Source of the DNA: Lachnospiraceae bacterium
GTDB lineage: Bacteria > Bacillota > Clostridia > Lachnospirales > Lachnospiraceae
Direction of reading: 5' to 3'
Length of the DNA stretch: 64,000 nt
NCBI GenBank assembly: GCA_015057555.1
Contig: SVEC01000002.1
Location: 1-64,000, forward strand
A program made the position numbers and the translations under genes. The notes under the pieces were generated by a model, which had not been told where the DNA came from, did not search any database, and worked only from the letters and a program-made list of their open reading frames with translations. Position 1 is the stretch's first letter, and each line of letters starts with the position of its first letter. Positions 23,108 to 33,021 of this stretch are shown piece after piece.

Positions 23108-23790
23108 TAGATTATTCCTCTTTCATGCATACTAAAATATTTATCATAACCAATTATAATATGGTCAAATAATTCAATTCCAAGAAGCTTTCCAGCTTCA
23201 TAAACCCTATAGGTAACATTTATATCAGATTTACTAGGCTCAACGTTACCCGAAGGGTGATTATGTACTAAAATCATATTAACAGCTTCATACTTTAAGG
23301 CTTGTACAAATATTTCTCTTGTTGATATTAAGGATTGATTTACCGTCCCCTCTGATAACAAAATTTCCTTAATAAGCATATTAGCGGTATTGAAAAGCAT
23401 AAGATATAATCTTTCTTTTTTTAAGTATTTACACTTTTCGTTATAGTAAGACACTATAGACTCCGCATTCATAAAATAAATTTCATTTTTAAGCTTTTGC
23501 TTAACCATTCTTCTTGATAATTCAGCAATGGCAAGAATTTGAGTTGCTTTAGTATTTCCAATACCTTTTATACTAATCAAATCTTCTCTCTCTAGATAAT
23601 TTAGAGATAACAGACCTTTGTATAAATAATGGCAGTTAAGTATTATATTAGATAAATCTATGGAGCTACCATCTCCATAGCCTGTTCTAATTATTGTGGC
23701 CAATAATTCTGCATCACTTAAGCTATCTACACCAAACTCTAAAGCTTTTTCATAGGGTCTCTCACAGCTTGCAATATCCTTTATTAACAT
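23107..23790 (-). CDS. radC: RadC family JAB/MPN-domain protein
   Basis: The 227-residue protein has an N-terminal helix-hairpin-helix part (ISIKGIGNTKATQI) and a C-terminal JAB domain with the metalloprotease-type motif HNHPSGNVEPSKSD. Despite its name, a DNA repair role for RadC is not firmly established. I use ATG 23790 behind AAGGAG; an upstream frame to 23820 has no ribosome site. It lies directly before mreC, as in B. subtilis, where radC (ysxA) precedes mreB. Confidence 0.92.
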   Translation of the reverse strand: MLIKDIASCERPYEKALEFGVDSLSDAELLATIIRTGYGDGSSIDLSNIILNCHYLYKGLLSLNYLEREDLISIKGIGNTKATQILAIAELSRRMVKQKLKNEIYFMNAESIVSYYNEKCKYLKKERLYLMLFNTANMLIKEILLSEGTVNQSLISTREIFVQALKYEAVNMILVHNHPSGNVEPSKSDINVTYRVYEAGKLLGIELFDHIIIGYDKYFSMHERGII

Positions 23791-23825
23791 ATAATCTCCT
23801 TCCACCTCTCCAAGTGGCACATAGA

Positions 23826-24086
23826 TTATAGCTTTTTATATATAATAATACCAATAATTATACCAATTATACTTGCTATATTAATGCTAATAGTAAGTCC
23901 AAAGGTAATAACCATAATTCCCAAATCTAATACAACTGGCGAAGATAGACCAAAGGTTTGTCCATAATTTAGCCAGCTCAAAAATTCAACATTTCTACAC
24001 AAATATCCTAAAAAACCACCTAAAACAATTCCACTTAACAATATTATGAGTAATGTCCAATAGTTTTTATTAGCAACTCCTGCCAT
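23826..24086 (-). CDS. small two-helix membrane protein (DUF4321-like)
   Basis: The 86-residue protein starts MAGVANKNYWTLLIILLSGIVLGGFLGYL, has two hydrophobic helices (about 9-28 and 53-83) and a Lys-Lys-Leu end. It resembles the uncharacterised DUF4321 family that clusters with radC and mre genes in clostridia, so a role in the cell envelope is a guess from context. ATG 24086 follows AGGAGGG. Confidence 0.75.
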   Translation of the reverse strand: MAGVANKNYWTLLIILLSGIVLGGFLGYLCRNVEFLSWLNYGQTFGLSSPVVLDLGIMVITFGLTISINIASIIGIIIGIIIYKKL

Positions 24087-24125
24087 ATTATTCCCTCCTA
24101 TATTTTAAAAAACCATCATTATATT

Positions 24126-25409
24126 CTACCATGTAATGAGTTCTTTTTCTACAATTTTTTGGAGGGACATCATAATACCAAACTTTGCATGATGGTACGT
24201 AAGGCCTCCCTGAAAATATACTGCATAAGGCTCCTTCATTGGCGCATCAGCACTTAACTCAATAGATGCACCTGATACAAATGCCCCTGCAGCCATAATA
24301 ACTTGACTATCGTAGCCTGGCATATCCCAAGGCACAGGTGTAACAAAGCTATCCACTGGTGCAGCTGCCTGAATACCCTCGCAAAATGCCTGTATAAGCT
24401 CAGGCTTACCAAATTCAACAGCCTGAATAATATCATGTCTGTCTTCAGTAGCATTTGGTACAGTTTTAAATCCTAGCTTCTCATATACATTTGCTGCAAA
24501 AATCGCCCCCTTAAGAGCAGCTGATGTAACAGTTGGCGCAAGGAATAAACCCTGCGCTATATTTCTTGTTACTCCAAGGGATGCACCAACCTCTTTTCCA
24601 AGGCCAGGGCTGGTTAGTCTATATGCACAATTATCTATGCAATCCTTAGTTCCACAGATATATCCTCCAATAGGAGCTAAACCACCACCCGGATTTTTGA
24701 TAAGTGAACCAACCACCATATCTGCACCAACCTCAGATGGTTCAATTATCTCTACAAATTCTCCATAACAATTATCTACCATACAGATAACATCTGGTTT
24801 AATACCTTTGATAAAGCTTATAACCTCCCCAATCTTTTTAACTGACAAGGTAGGTCTTACATCATAGCCCTTAGAACGCTGAATCTCAATAAGCTTTGTA
24901 TTATCATTAATTGCCTTCTTAATATTCTCGTAATCAAATTCTCCACTTGGGAGTAAATCAACCTGTTTAAAGGTTATGCCATACTCTACCAATGAGCCTT
25001 TAGATTCTCTTACTCCAATTACCCCCTCTAAGGTGTCATAAACCTTACCACATGGGGAAAGAATCTCATCACCCGGTCTAAGGTTACCTCCAAGTGCAAT
25101 AGCAAGTGCATGTGTACCACAGGTTATTTGCTGTCTTACAAGAGCAGACTCTGTCTTAAATACCTTAGCATATATATCCTCTAATGTTTCACGACCAGCA
25201 TCATTATAACCATAGCCAGTAGTTCCGTTCATATGCTCCTCTGCAAAACGGCACTCCTGCATAGCCTTAAGCACCTTTACCTGATTAAGCTCTGTAATCT
25301 TATCAATCTCTTTAAATCTATCAGCAAGACCTTCCTCAATCTCACTACAAAAATCATATACCTTTGGTGATACACCTAGCTCTATGTAATAGTTTCTCAA
25401 ATTACTCAT
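24126..25409 (-). CDS. methionine gamma-lyase family PLP protein (YnbB-like)
   Basis: The 427-residue protein is of the aluminium-resistance/methionine gamma-lyase-like family (PLP fold type I). Visible motifs are NGTTGYGYNDAGRETLE, QITCGTHALAIAL, VDNCYGEF and the PLP-lysine region VGSLIKNPGGG. Substrate is unproven for this family; the family name rests on homology. I place the start at ATG 25409 behind AGGAGC. An upstream frame to 25454 overlaps the miaA end. Its position next to miaA parallels B. subtilis, where ynbB follows miaA, hfq and hflX. Confidence 0.88.
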   Translation of the reverse strand: MSNLRNYYIELGVSPKVYDFCSEIEEGLADRFKEIDKITELNQVKVLKAMQECRFAEEHMNGTTGYGYNDAGRETLEDIYAKVFKTESALVRQQITCGTHALAIALGGNLRPGDEILSPCGKVYDTLEGVIGVRESKGSLVEYGITFKQVDLLPSGEFDYENIKKAINDNTKLIEIQRSKGYDVRPTLSVKKIGEVISFIKGIKPDVICMVDNCYGEFVEIIEPSEVGADMVVGSLIKNPGGGLAPIGGYICGTKDCIDNCAYRLTSPGLGKEVGASLGVTRNIAQGLFLAPTVTSAALKGAIFAANVYEKLGFKTVPNATEDRHDIIQAVEFGKPELIQAFCEGIQAAAPVDSFVTPVPWDMPGYDSQVIMAAGAFVSGASIELSADAPMKEPYAVYFQGGLTYHHAKFGIMMSLQKIVEKELITW

Positions 25410-25422
25410 CAATATAATGCTC

Positions 25423-26379
25423 CTAACTAATAATATTTCTAGCCTTAAGCTCATTAATTATAAACTCAAGCTGTGAATTCTCTGTGTCTAAAATATCTTT
25501 ATCAACCCAGGTAACATCTTTTTCTCTCTTAAACCAAGTAAGCTGGCGCTTTGCAAAATGTCGGGTATCTCTTTTTAATATATAAATAGCCTCGTCTAAA
25601 GATATATCACCATTTAAATAGCTTAGTATCTCTTTATAACCAAGTCCATGCATAGACACCAAATCCTTTGTAAGACCTAATTCGTCCTTGAGAAATTTCA
25701 CCTCATCAACTAAACCTTGCTCTATCATAATATCAACTCTTTTATCAATTCTGTCATATAATAGCTGTCTATTACAATTAAGTACAAAATAAGCAAAATT
25801 ATATGGTGAAGCTTTAGAAGCTTCCTCTTTATTATGCTCTGAGATTAGTTGTCCAGTCTGATGATAAAATTCCAAAGCTCTAATAACTCTTTTAAGGTTA
25901 TTAGCATGAATTAAATCAGCTGATGAAGGATCAATTTTTCTAAGCATATCATGCAAATGCTGAGGACCTTCAATCTTTGCAAGTTCTTCTAGAGATTTTC
26001 TGTAACCATCATCTTCATTATCTGTAAAATTTATATCATATAAAACAGATTGAATATAAAAGCCTGTTCCTCCTGTAATAATAGGCAGCTTGCCACGACT
26101 ATATATATCATCTATTGCCTTATCAGCTAAATCTTTAAAAGTAGCAATATTAAAGCCTTCTCTAGGGTCTAAAACATCTATAAGATGATGCTTAACTCCT
26201 TCCATCTCATCAAAGGTAATCTTTGCCGAACCAATATCAAGATGCTTATATACCTGTATGGAATCAGCAGATATAATCTCGCCGTTAACAATTTTTGCAA
26301 GCTTTATGGATAAATCTGTCTTACCAACAGCAGTTGGTCCTGTTAACACTATTAAATTTTTGTTATTAACAAAATTCAT
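25423..26379 (-). CDS. miaA: tRNA dimethylallyltransferase
   Basis: The 318-residue protein has the P-loop GPTAVGKTDLS near its start, SADSIQVYKHLDIGSAKI, and the DPREGFNIATF and ITGGTGFYIQ motifs of MiaA. It adds a dimethylallyl group to A37 of tRNAs reading UNN codons; MiaB (33022-34470) acts on the product, so both enzymes of this modification are in the same cluster. ATG 26379 follows AAAGG; upstream in-frame ATGs up to 26427 lack a good ribosome site. Confidence 0.95.
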   Translation of the reverse strand: MNFVNNKNLIVLTGPTAVGKTDLSIKLAKIVNGEIISADSIQVYKHLDIGSAKITFDEMEGVKHHLIDVLDPREGFNIATFKDLADKAIDDIYSRGKLPIITGGTGFYIQSVLYDINFTDNEDDGYRKSLEELAKIEGPQHLHDMLRKIDPSSADLIHANNLKRVIRALEFYHQTGQLISEHNKEEASKASPYNFAYFVLNCNRQLLYDRIDKRVDIMIEQGLVDEVKFLKDELGLTKDLVSMHGLGYKEILSYLNGDISLDEAIYILKRDTRHFAKRQLTWFKREKDVTWVDKDILDTENSQLEFIINELKARNIIS

Positions 26380-26502
26380 ATATTTACCTTTGAAATTCAT
26401 ATATCTCATTTCGGGTTTACATAACACTATTATATTAAACCATCCCCTCTAAAAGTCGGGTTTAAACTAAATCGGTTAACATAATAATATTATAGTTTAT
26501 TT

Positions 26503-28704
26503 CTATAGTACTCGCTTGAATTTCTTTTCAAGTTCTCTTTCGCTCATTGATATGATAGTTGGTCTTCCATGAGGACAGGTATATGGATTTTCAAGCTTTA
26601 GTAGCTGTTCAATAAGTGCATCAGCCTCGGCAAAGCTTATTTTCATATTTCCTTTTATGGCAGCTTTACAGGCCATAGTCGAAAGCTTCTTCACAAATAC
26701 TTCATTTGACATATATCCAGCATTATCAATAAGGGAGCTAACAAATTCCATAAACATCTCCCTACCGTGGAGACCATAAAGATTTGTAGGAACTGCATTT
26801 ATCTTAAATTCATTACCTCCAAACTCTACTATGTCATATCCAAATTTCATAAACAAATCATAATTATTTAGAATCGCTTCTCTCTCAGCATAGGAAACTG
26901 TTACAACCATAGGAGGCATAAGTTGCTGAGAAAACACCTCCCTAGAATCAAGCTGAGCCATAAGCTCCTCATACTTTACCTTCTCATGAGCAGCGTGCTG
27001 ATCCATTATATAGAGATTGTTATCATATTCAATAAGCCAATATGTCCCAAAGACCTGACCTATAAGTCTGTGCTTCCTTCTAGCTTCCTCTGACAGGAAT
27101 TTTTCATCAAATAAAGTTGTCTGAGTACCTGTAATAACCTCATCCTTTACATTAATTTGAAGCTTAACACCATCCTTTTCGGTATTAATAGTTGGTGTGT
27201 CACTATTTACTACTGGCATTTCTTCATTTGCATTTTGAACTGTAACAGCATTATTTGAATATTCAGAATTAGCTGTGGTTTGGTATGCTACTCCATCATC
27301 CTTAAGCAAATTACTTATATCCACACCTCTATTTGAGCTATCTGCCACAACACTGGTAGATGTCTTCGCATATGGAGAAGATGCGAATTTATAGCCCGCA
27401 TCCTTTATAACAGTCGTCTGCTTCTGTTTACTGCTATGTTCAACGTCACGATTTTCAGTCTGATTATCAGATTCCTTTTTTATCTCCTCATCCTGCTTCT
27501 TCATCTGCTCTAATATACTGTATGAAGCTGAGTATCCATTGATTTTGGACTGGTTAGCAGGATTCATAGTGCTAATTGAACTGGTACTATTTGTTAAAGC
27601 GGCAGCTTTTGGTACTCCTACAGAGTTTATAACACGTCTAGCCTCATATGGCTCTGCTGGTCTTTCTACACTTTTTATTACCTTGGCTTGTGTTTTATCA
27701 TATTCAGCCTTTGGAATAAGCTCTTTAAAAGATAATGCCTCTCTAACAGCCTTCGTAACAGCCTCAAACAAGGCTCTCTCATTATCGTATTTAAATTCCA
27801 TCTTGGTAGGGTGAACATTTACGTCACACTTATCAAGTGGTAACTCAATAAACAATGCCGTAAAAGGAAACTTATGTTGCATTACATAGGTTTTATAACC
27901 TTCCTCGATAGCACGATTAACTATATTACTCTTAATATAACGCTTGTTAATAAAGTAATTCTCAAGTCCTCTGTTGCCTCTTGATATAAATGGCTTGCCA
28001 ATATATCCACTAATCTTAATATCCGACTGCTCATAGTCTACTTCTATTATATTTGAGGTAATATCTCTACCAAACAATTGGTACAAAGCATCCTTCAGCT
28101 TGCCATTTCCAGAGGTGTCAAGCTTAGTCTGACCATTAATTATAAGCTTAAAGCTAATCTCTGGATGTGATAAAGCAATTCTAAGTACCAAATCATTAAT
28201 ATAAGAACCCTCTGTCATAGGAGTTTTAAGAAACTTCTTCCTAGCAGGTGTGTTAAAGAATAGATTTCTAACAACAATAGTTGTCCCCTCTGGTACACCT
28301 ACCTCCTTATATTCCACCTCTTCTCCACCATGTATAACATACTTCACTCCCACCAAATCAGAGGCAGTTTTAGTAATCATTTCAGCCTGAGATACTGCAG
28401 CTATAGTAGATAAGGCCTCACCTCTAAAGCCTAAGGATGCTATACTTTCTAAATCCGATGCATCCGCAATCTTACTTGTAGCATGACGCATATAGGCAGT
28501 TCTTACCTGTTCCTTAGGTATACCATCACCATTATCAGTAACTCGGATAAAGGATATTCCTCCCTCTTTTATCTCAACTGTAATAGAGGTAGCATTTGCA
28601 TCTATGGAATTTTCCAACAACTCTTTTACTACTGAAGATGGTCTTTCTATAACCTCACCTGCAGCAATCTTATCTATAGTTGTCTTATCAAGTAATTTAA
28701 TCAT
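26503..28704 (-). CDS. mutL: DNA mismatch repair protein MutL with endonuclease motif
   Basis: The 733-residue protein has the GHKL ATPase motifs (ELLENSIDANAT, DNGDGI, GFRGEALSTIA), a long Ser/Thr/Asn-rich linker (about 340-540), and a C-terminal dimerisation domain. The latent endonuclease motif DQHAAHEKVKYEE lies near residue 567 with ACKAAIK and CPHGRPT near the end. These residues mark MutL of organisms without MutH, which nicks the new strand itself. It directly follows mutS, four bases apart. Confidence 0.95.
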   Translation of the reverse strand: MIKLLDKTTIDKIAAGEVIERPSSVVKELLENSIDANATSITVEIKEGGISFIRVTDNGDGIPKEQVRTAYMRHATSKIADASDLESIASLGFRGEALSTIAAVSQAEMITKTASDLVGVKYVIHGGEEVEYKEVGVPEGTTIVVRNLFFNTPARKKFLKTPMTEGSYINDLVLRIALSHPEISFKLIINGQTKLDTSGNGKLKDALYQLFGRDITSNIIEVDYEQSDIKISGYIGKPFISRGNRGLENYFINKRYIKSNIVNRAIEEGYKTYVMQHKFPFTALFIELPLDKCDVNVHPTKMEFKYDNERALFEAVTKAVREALSFKELIPKAEYDKTQAKVIKSVERPAEPYEARRVINSVGVPKAAALTNSTSSISTMNPANQSKINGYSASYSILEQMKKQDEEIKKESDNQTENRDVEHSSKQKQTTVIKDAGYKFASSPYAKTSTSVVADSSNRGVDISNLLKDDGVAYQTTANSEYSNNAVTVQNANEEMPVVNSDTPTINTEKDGVKLQINVKDEVITGTQTTLFDEKFLSEEARRKHRLIGQVFGTYWLIEYDNNLYIMDQHAAHEKVKYEELMAQLDSREVFSQQLMPPMVVTVSYAEREAILNNYDLFMKFGYDIVEFGGNEFKINAVPTNLYGLHGREMFMEFVSSLIDNAGYMSNEVFVKKLSTMACKAAIKGNMKISFAEADALIEQLLKLENPYTCPHGRPTIISMSERELEKKFKRVL

Positions 28705-28708
28705 TTTA

Positions 28709-31330
28709 TCATCCCTTAAGTCTACCCTGAAGCTCCTGCAGATAAAGCATGGCTTTCATAGGTGTCATATTGTCTAAATCCATAGTTTTAAGCTCGTTGG
28801 CAATCTCCATCTCCACAGGAGACGAAAATAATGAAAACTGTTCAAAATCATTATTCTTTCCGGTCTTAAGCTCTTTAGTTTCAATAGTCTTTGCCTTATT
28901 GGCTATATCTGATTCCACAAGCTGAGCACAGATTTCATCTGCTCGCTTAAGAACTACCTCTGGTACTCCTGCAAGTCTTGCAACCTGTATACCATAGCTT
29001 CTGTCTGCGCCACCTTTAATTATTTTACGGAGAAATACTATATTATCTCCGTCCTCCTTGATAGCGATACAGTAATTATTTACAGCCGAAAGCTTACCCT
29101 CAAGCTCTGTTAATTCATGATAATGGGTAGCAAACAAAGTCTTAGCTCCCAGAACGTCTTTATTTGCAATATACTCAACTACTGCCCAGGCTATACTTAG
29201 ACCATCAAAGGTAGATGTACCTCTACCAATCTCATCTAATATAAGCAAGCTGTTAGCTGTAGCATTTCTAAGTATATTTGCAACCTCAGTCATCTCAATC
29301 ATAAATGTAGACTGTCCGGATGCTAAATCATCTGATGCACCAACTCTGGTAAATATTCTGTCACATATTCCAATATTTGCGTATTCAGCAGGAACAAAGG
29401 ACCCCACCTGTGCCATAAGTGTAATAAGTGCAGTCTGACGCATATATGTGGACTTACCAGCCATATTAGGGCCTGTAATAATAGATATTCTACTCTCTAA
29501 ATTATTGAGGTATGTATCATTAGATACAAATGAATTGGCATCTAACATTTTCTCAACAACAGGATGACGACCAGCTTTAATATCTATAACTCCATCCTCG
29601 TTAATAACAGGACGAACATAGTTATTCTTCTCAGCAACTTTAGATAATGATGCCAGAGCATCCAGCTCAGCGATGTAGTGAGCCATCTTCTGAACTCTAA
29701 CCAACGCATCTCCTACAGTATCTCTAAGGGCAACATAGGTTTCGTATTCCAAGGCATATAGCTTATCTTCAGCTCCAAGAATTGTATTAGATAGCTCATC
29801 AAGCTTATCAGTAGTATATCTTTCAGCATTTGCTAAAGTCTGCTTTCTAATAAAATAATCAGGAACCATACTCTTGAAGGAGTTAGTTACCTCAAAGTAA
29901 TATCCAAATACTTTGTTATACTTAATTCTAAGATTCTTAATACCTGTTGCTTCCTTTTCTGCATTCTCAAGTTCAGCCAGCCAATTCTTGCACTCAGTTT
30001 TAGCAACCTTTAATCTATCAATATCCTCCATATATCCAGGCTTAAAGATTCCACCCTCTTTAATTGTAATAGGTGGTTCTTCCTCAATTGCAGCCTCAAG
30101 CAAATCAAAGAGATCTGTCAGCTCATCAAAATCATCAAATATCTCTTTGAACCTATCTGCTTCTATCTCTTTGAGAAGATTCTTAATATCAGGCAGATAT
30201 TTAATGGAATTCTTAAAGGAAAGCATATCTCTAGGATTAGCTGTTTTAAGAGAAATCCTAGTCATAAGTCTTTCTAAGTCATAGATAGAGTTTAAATATT
30301 CTCTAAGCTCCTCCCTAGTAATCATAGACTGATTTAAGGCTTCTATAGAATCTAGCCTATCCTCTATCATATTCTTATCAAGCAGTGGCTGTTCTATATA
30401 TTCACGAAGCTTTCTAGCTCCCATCGCTGTCTTTGTCTTATCTAACACCCACAACAAGGAACCCTTCTTCTGCTTATCACGTAGAGTCTCTGTAAGCTCA
30501 AGATTTCTTCTAGTGGAAGAATCAATTATCATATATGAATCCACAGCATACATCTCAATATGACTGATATGCTTTAGAGAATTCATCTGTGTATCATAGA
30601 GATATTGAAGAATAGCTCCAGAAGCCACAACACTTTCAGGGAAATCTCTAAGTCCAAGCACCTCAATACTTCCTATGTTGAAGTGCCTCTTAAGTAAAAT
30701 TTCACAGCTATCATAATTAAAATAATGAATTGGAGCCTCAGTTGTGGCAATCTTAAGCTTGTCAACAGTAAGTCCTATATCTATGCCTGAGGATATAAAT
30801 GTATCCTGATAGATAATCTCAGCCGGCTGATACTTATTAATCTCATCTATAACCTTATCAGCTGAATTCACATGACAGGTCTTAAATATACCAGTACTAA
30901 TGTCAGCTATAGCAATTCCATACTTAAAATTATAATAGGAAATGCTCATAAGATAATTATTCTTAGTCTCATCAAGTATCTCTGCAGACATATTGGTACC
31001 AGGAGTAACAATCCTTACAACCTCTCTCTTAACCAAGCCTTTGGCCTGCTTAGGGTCCTCAACCTGCTCACCGATAGCTACCTTATAACCTTTCTCAATA
31101 AGTCGATTAATATATGTATCTGCAGCATGAAATGGAACACCACACATAGGTGCTCTCTCCTCTAAACCACATTCTTTTCCAGTTAGAGTAATCTCTAGCT
31201 CTTTGGAAGCAAGTAATGCATCCTCGAAGAACATCTCATAGAAATCACCTAATCTATAAAATAATATACAATCTTTATATTGCTCTTTAGTTGCTACATA
31301 TTGCTCCATCATAGGAGATAATTTTCCCAT
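28709..31330 (-). CDS. mutS: DNA mismatch recognition ATPase MutS
   Basis: The 873-residue protein begins with the mismatch-binding domain; the F-x-E motif is Phe30-Tyr31-Glu32 in GDFYEMF. It ends with the ABC-type ATPase having GPNMAGKSTYMRQ, a DEIGRGTSTFDG Walker B region and the FATHYHELT segment. It detects base mismatches and recruits MutL. ATG 31330 follows GAGGTG. The order miaB, sulP, mutS, mutL, miaA places repair and tRNA modification genes together, common in Firmicutes. Confidence 0.97.
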   Translation of the reverse strand: MGKLSPMMEQYVATKEQYKDCILFYRLGDFYEMFFEDALLASKELEITLTGKECGLEERAPMCGVPFHAADTYINRLIEKGYKVAIGEQVEDPKQAKGLVKREVVRIVTPGTNMSAEILDETKNNYLMSISYYNFKYGIAIADISTGIFKTCHVNSADKVIDEINKYQPAEIIYQDTFISSGIDIGLTVDKLKIATTEAPIHYFNYDSCEILLKRHFNIGSIEVLGLRDFPESVVASGAILQYLYDTQMNSLKHISHIEMYAVDSYMIIDSSTRRNLELTETLRDKQKKGSLLWVLDKTKTAMGARKLREYIEQPLLDKNMIEDRLDSIEALNQSMITREELREYLNSIYDLERLMTRISLKTANPRDMLSFKNSIKYLPDIKNLLKEIEADRFKEIFDDFDELTDLFDLLEAAIEEEPPITIKEGGIFKPGYMEDIDRLKVAKTECKNWLAELENAEKEATGIKNLRIKYNKVFGYYFEVTNSFKSMVPDYFIRKQTLANAERYTTDKLDELSNTILGAEDKLYALEYETYVALRDTVGDALVRVQKMAHYIAELDALASLSKVAEKNNYVRPVINEDGVIDIKAGRHPVVEKMLDANSFVSNDTYLNNLESRISIITGPNMAGKSTYMRQTALITLMAQVGSFVPAEYANIGICDRIFTRVGASDDLASGQSTFMIEMTEVANILRNATANSLLILDEIGRGTSTFDGLSIAWAVVEYIANKDVLGAKTLFATHYHELTELEGKLSAVNNYCIAIKEDGDNIVFLRKIIKGGADRSYGIQVARLAGVPEVVLKRADEICAQLVESDIANKAKTIETKELKTGKNNDFEQFSLFSSPVEMEIANELKTMDLDNMTPMKAMLYLQELQGRLKG

Positions 31331-31362
31331 ATTTCACCTCAATATAGTTTGTATTAAACATA

Positions 31363-33015
31363 TTAGATAAGCTTTCCTGCTCGTTCTAAAGCCACATCAA
31401 TGTTTTCGCAGAAATTATCTGCACCAATCTTATCTGCAAAACCAGCCTTCTCCATAACCTTCATAGGCTGCTCCAACACATGAGATAAAATTACTGTAAC
31501 ATTGTTCTTCTTACATATGCCATATACCTTTTCTAATGCCTGTAATGCAGTGATATCCATAGCAGGCACACTTCTCATTCTAAGGATAAGCACCCTGGTA
31601 TCATCATTTATTGATATATTAAGGAAATTATCTGCTACACCAAAGAACATAGGTCCATCTATTTCGTATACAAGTGTTCCATCAGGAACATTTTTCAAAC
31701 CAATATACATAGGATCATTCTCTTTTGTATCATCAGTTCCATCCTTGTAGGTCCAACCTCTAATAGAGGAAACATCTGACATTCTCTTGATAAACAAAAG
31801 AGCCGCAAGAACTATACCAAATTCAATAGCTACAACAAGGTCAAATATTACTGTAAGGAAGAAGGTCACAAGCAAAATTGCAACATCACTCTTTGGAGCC
31901 TGCTTAATTAATCCAAAGAATTCCTTCCACTCACCCATATTGTAAGCTACAACAATAAGTATTGCTGCAAGAGTTGTCATAGGTATAAGAGCCGCCAGTG
32001 GCATAAATACTTTTAAAATAAGTAGTAACATTAATGCATGCACCATACCTGCTATAGGTGTACGTCCACCATTCTTAACATTGGCAGCAGTTCTGGCAAT
32101 CGCTCCTGTGGCAGGAATACCACCAAAAAGTCCTGATGCAATATTACCTACACCCTGACCTATAAGCTCCATATTAGATCTATGTCTACTGTTAACCATA
32201 CCATCAGATACTACACAGGAAAGAAGTGATTCAATACCTGCAAGAATAGCTATAGTAAATGCACTTGGCAACAGCTGGCTAATCATATCCATATTCACAT
32301 CTGGTATAGATGGGGTTGGAAGTGATGAAGACAATTCTCCATAAACACTACCAATAGTTGCTGTATTAAGGGATGTAAACTTAACTAAAAGTGTGGCCAC
32401 TATAATAGCCACCAAAGAACCTGGCACAACCTTAGATATCTTTGGCATTATTATTAAAATCACGAGAGAAATTAATCCAACAATAACTGTATCTCTATCA
32501 ACAGTTGTGATAACCTTGGCATATTCCTTACATTTTTCAACAAACTCTGCTGGTACCGAACCCATTTCAAGTCCAAGAAAATCCTTAATCTGACCAGCAA
32601 ATATACCTATTGCAACACCGGCTGTAAAACCACAGGTAATAGTGTAAGGAATATACTTGATTAAGCTACCAAACTTAAATATACCCATCAAAATAAGTAT
32701 AATACCAGCCATAAGAGTTGCTATTGTAAGACCAGCCATACCAAACTCAGTGACTATTCCATAAACAATAACTACAAAGGCTGCTGTAGGACCACCTATC
32801 TGAACCCTACTACCACCTAAAAATGATATAAAAAATCCTGCAAATATAGCTGTGTAAAGTCCTTGTTCAGGACTAACACCTGAGGCAATAGCTAATGCTA
32901 TAGAAAGTGGCAATGCAATAATTGCAACTATAATACCTGCTATAATATCTTTAAATAATTGATTCTTGTTATATGTTTTCATAACTGAAAACAACTTTGG
33001 CTTTAGTTTGTTCAT
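31363..33015 (-). CDS. SulP family anion transporter with STAS domain
   Basis: The 550-residue protein has about ten to twelve membrane helices beginning DIIAGIIVAIIALPLSIALAIASGVSPEQGLY, the SulP signature region, and a C-terminal STAS domain at about 440-545 (LVYEIDGPMFFGVADNF, VLILRMRSVPAMDITAL). Members carry sulfate, bicarbonate or dicarboxylates; the substrate cannot be told. It lies between miaB and mutS with only 7 and 32 base gaps, an insertion into a tRNA-modification/repair operon. Confidence 0.88.
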   Translation of the reverse strand: MNKLKPKLFSVMKTYNKNQLFKDIIAGIIVAIIALPLSIALAIASGVSPEQGLYTAIFAGFFISFLGGSRVQIGGPTAAFVVIVYGIVTEFGMAGLTIATLMAGIILILMGIFKFGSLIKYIPYTITCGFTAGVAIGIFAGQIKDFLGLEMGSVPAEFVEKCKEYAKVITTVDRDTVIVGLISLVILIIMPKISKVVPGSLVAIIVATLLVKFTSLNTATIGSVYGELSSSLPTPSIPDVNMDMISQLLPSAFTIAILAGIESLLSCVVSDGMVNSRHRSNMELIGQGVGNIASGLFGGIPATGAIARTAANVKNGGRTPIAGMVHALMLLLILKVFMPLAALIPMTTLAAILIVVAYNMGEWKEFFGLIKQAPKSDVAILLVTFFLTVIFDLVVAIEFGIVLAALLFIKRMSDVSSIRGWTYKDGTDDTKENDPMYIGLKNVPDGTLVYEIDGPMFFGVADNFLNISINDDTRVLILRMRSVPAMDITALQALEKVYGICKKNNVTVILSHVLEQPMKVMEKAGFADKIGADNFCENIDVALERAGKLI

Positions 33016-33021
33016 AATACT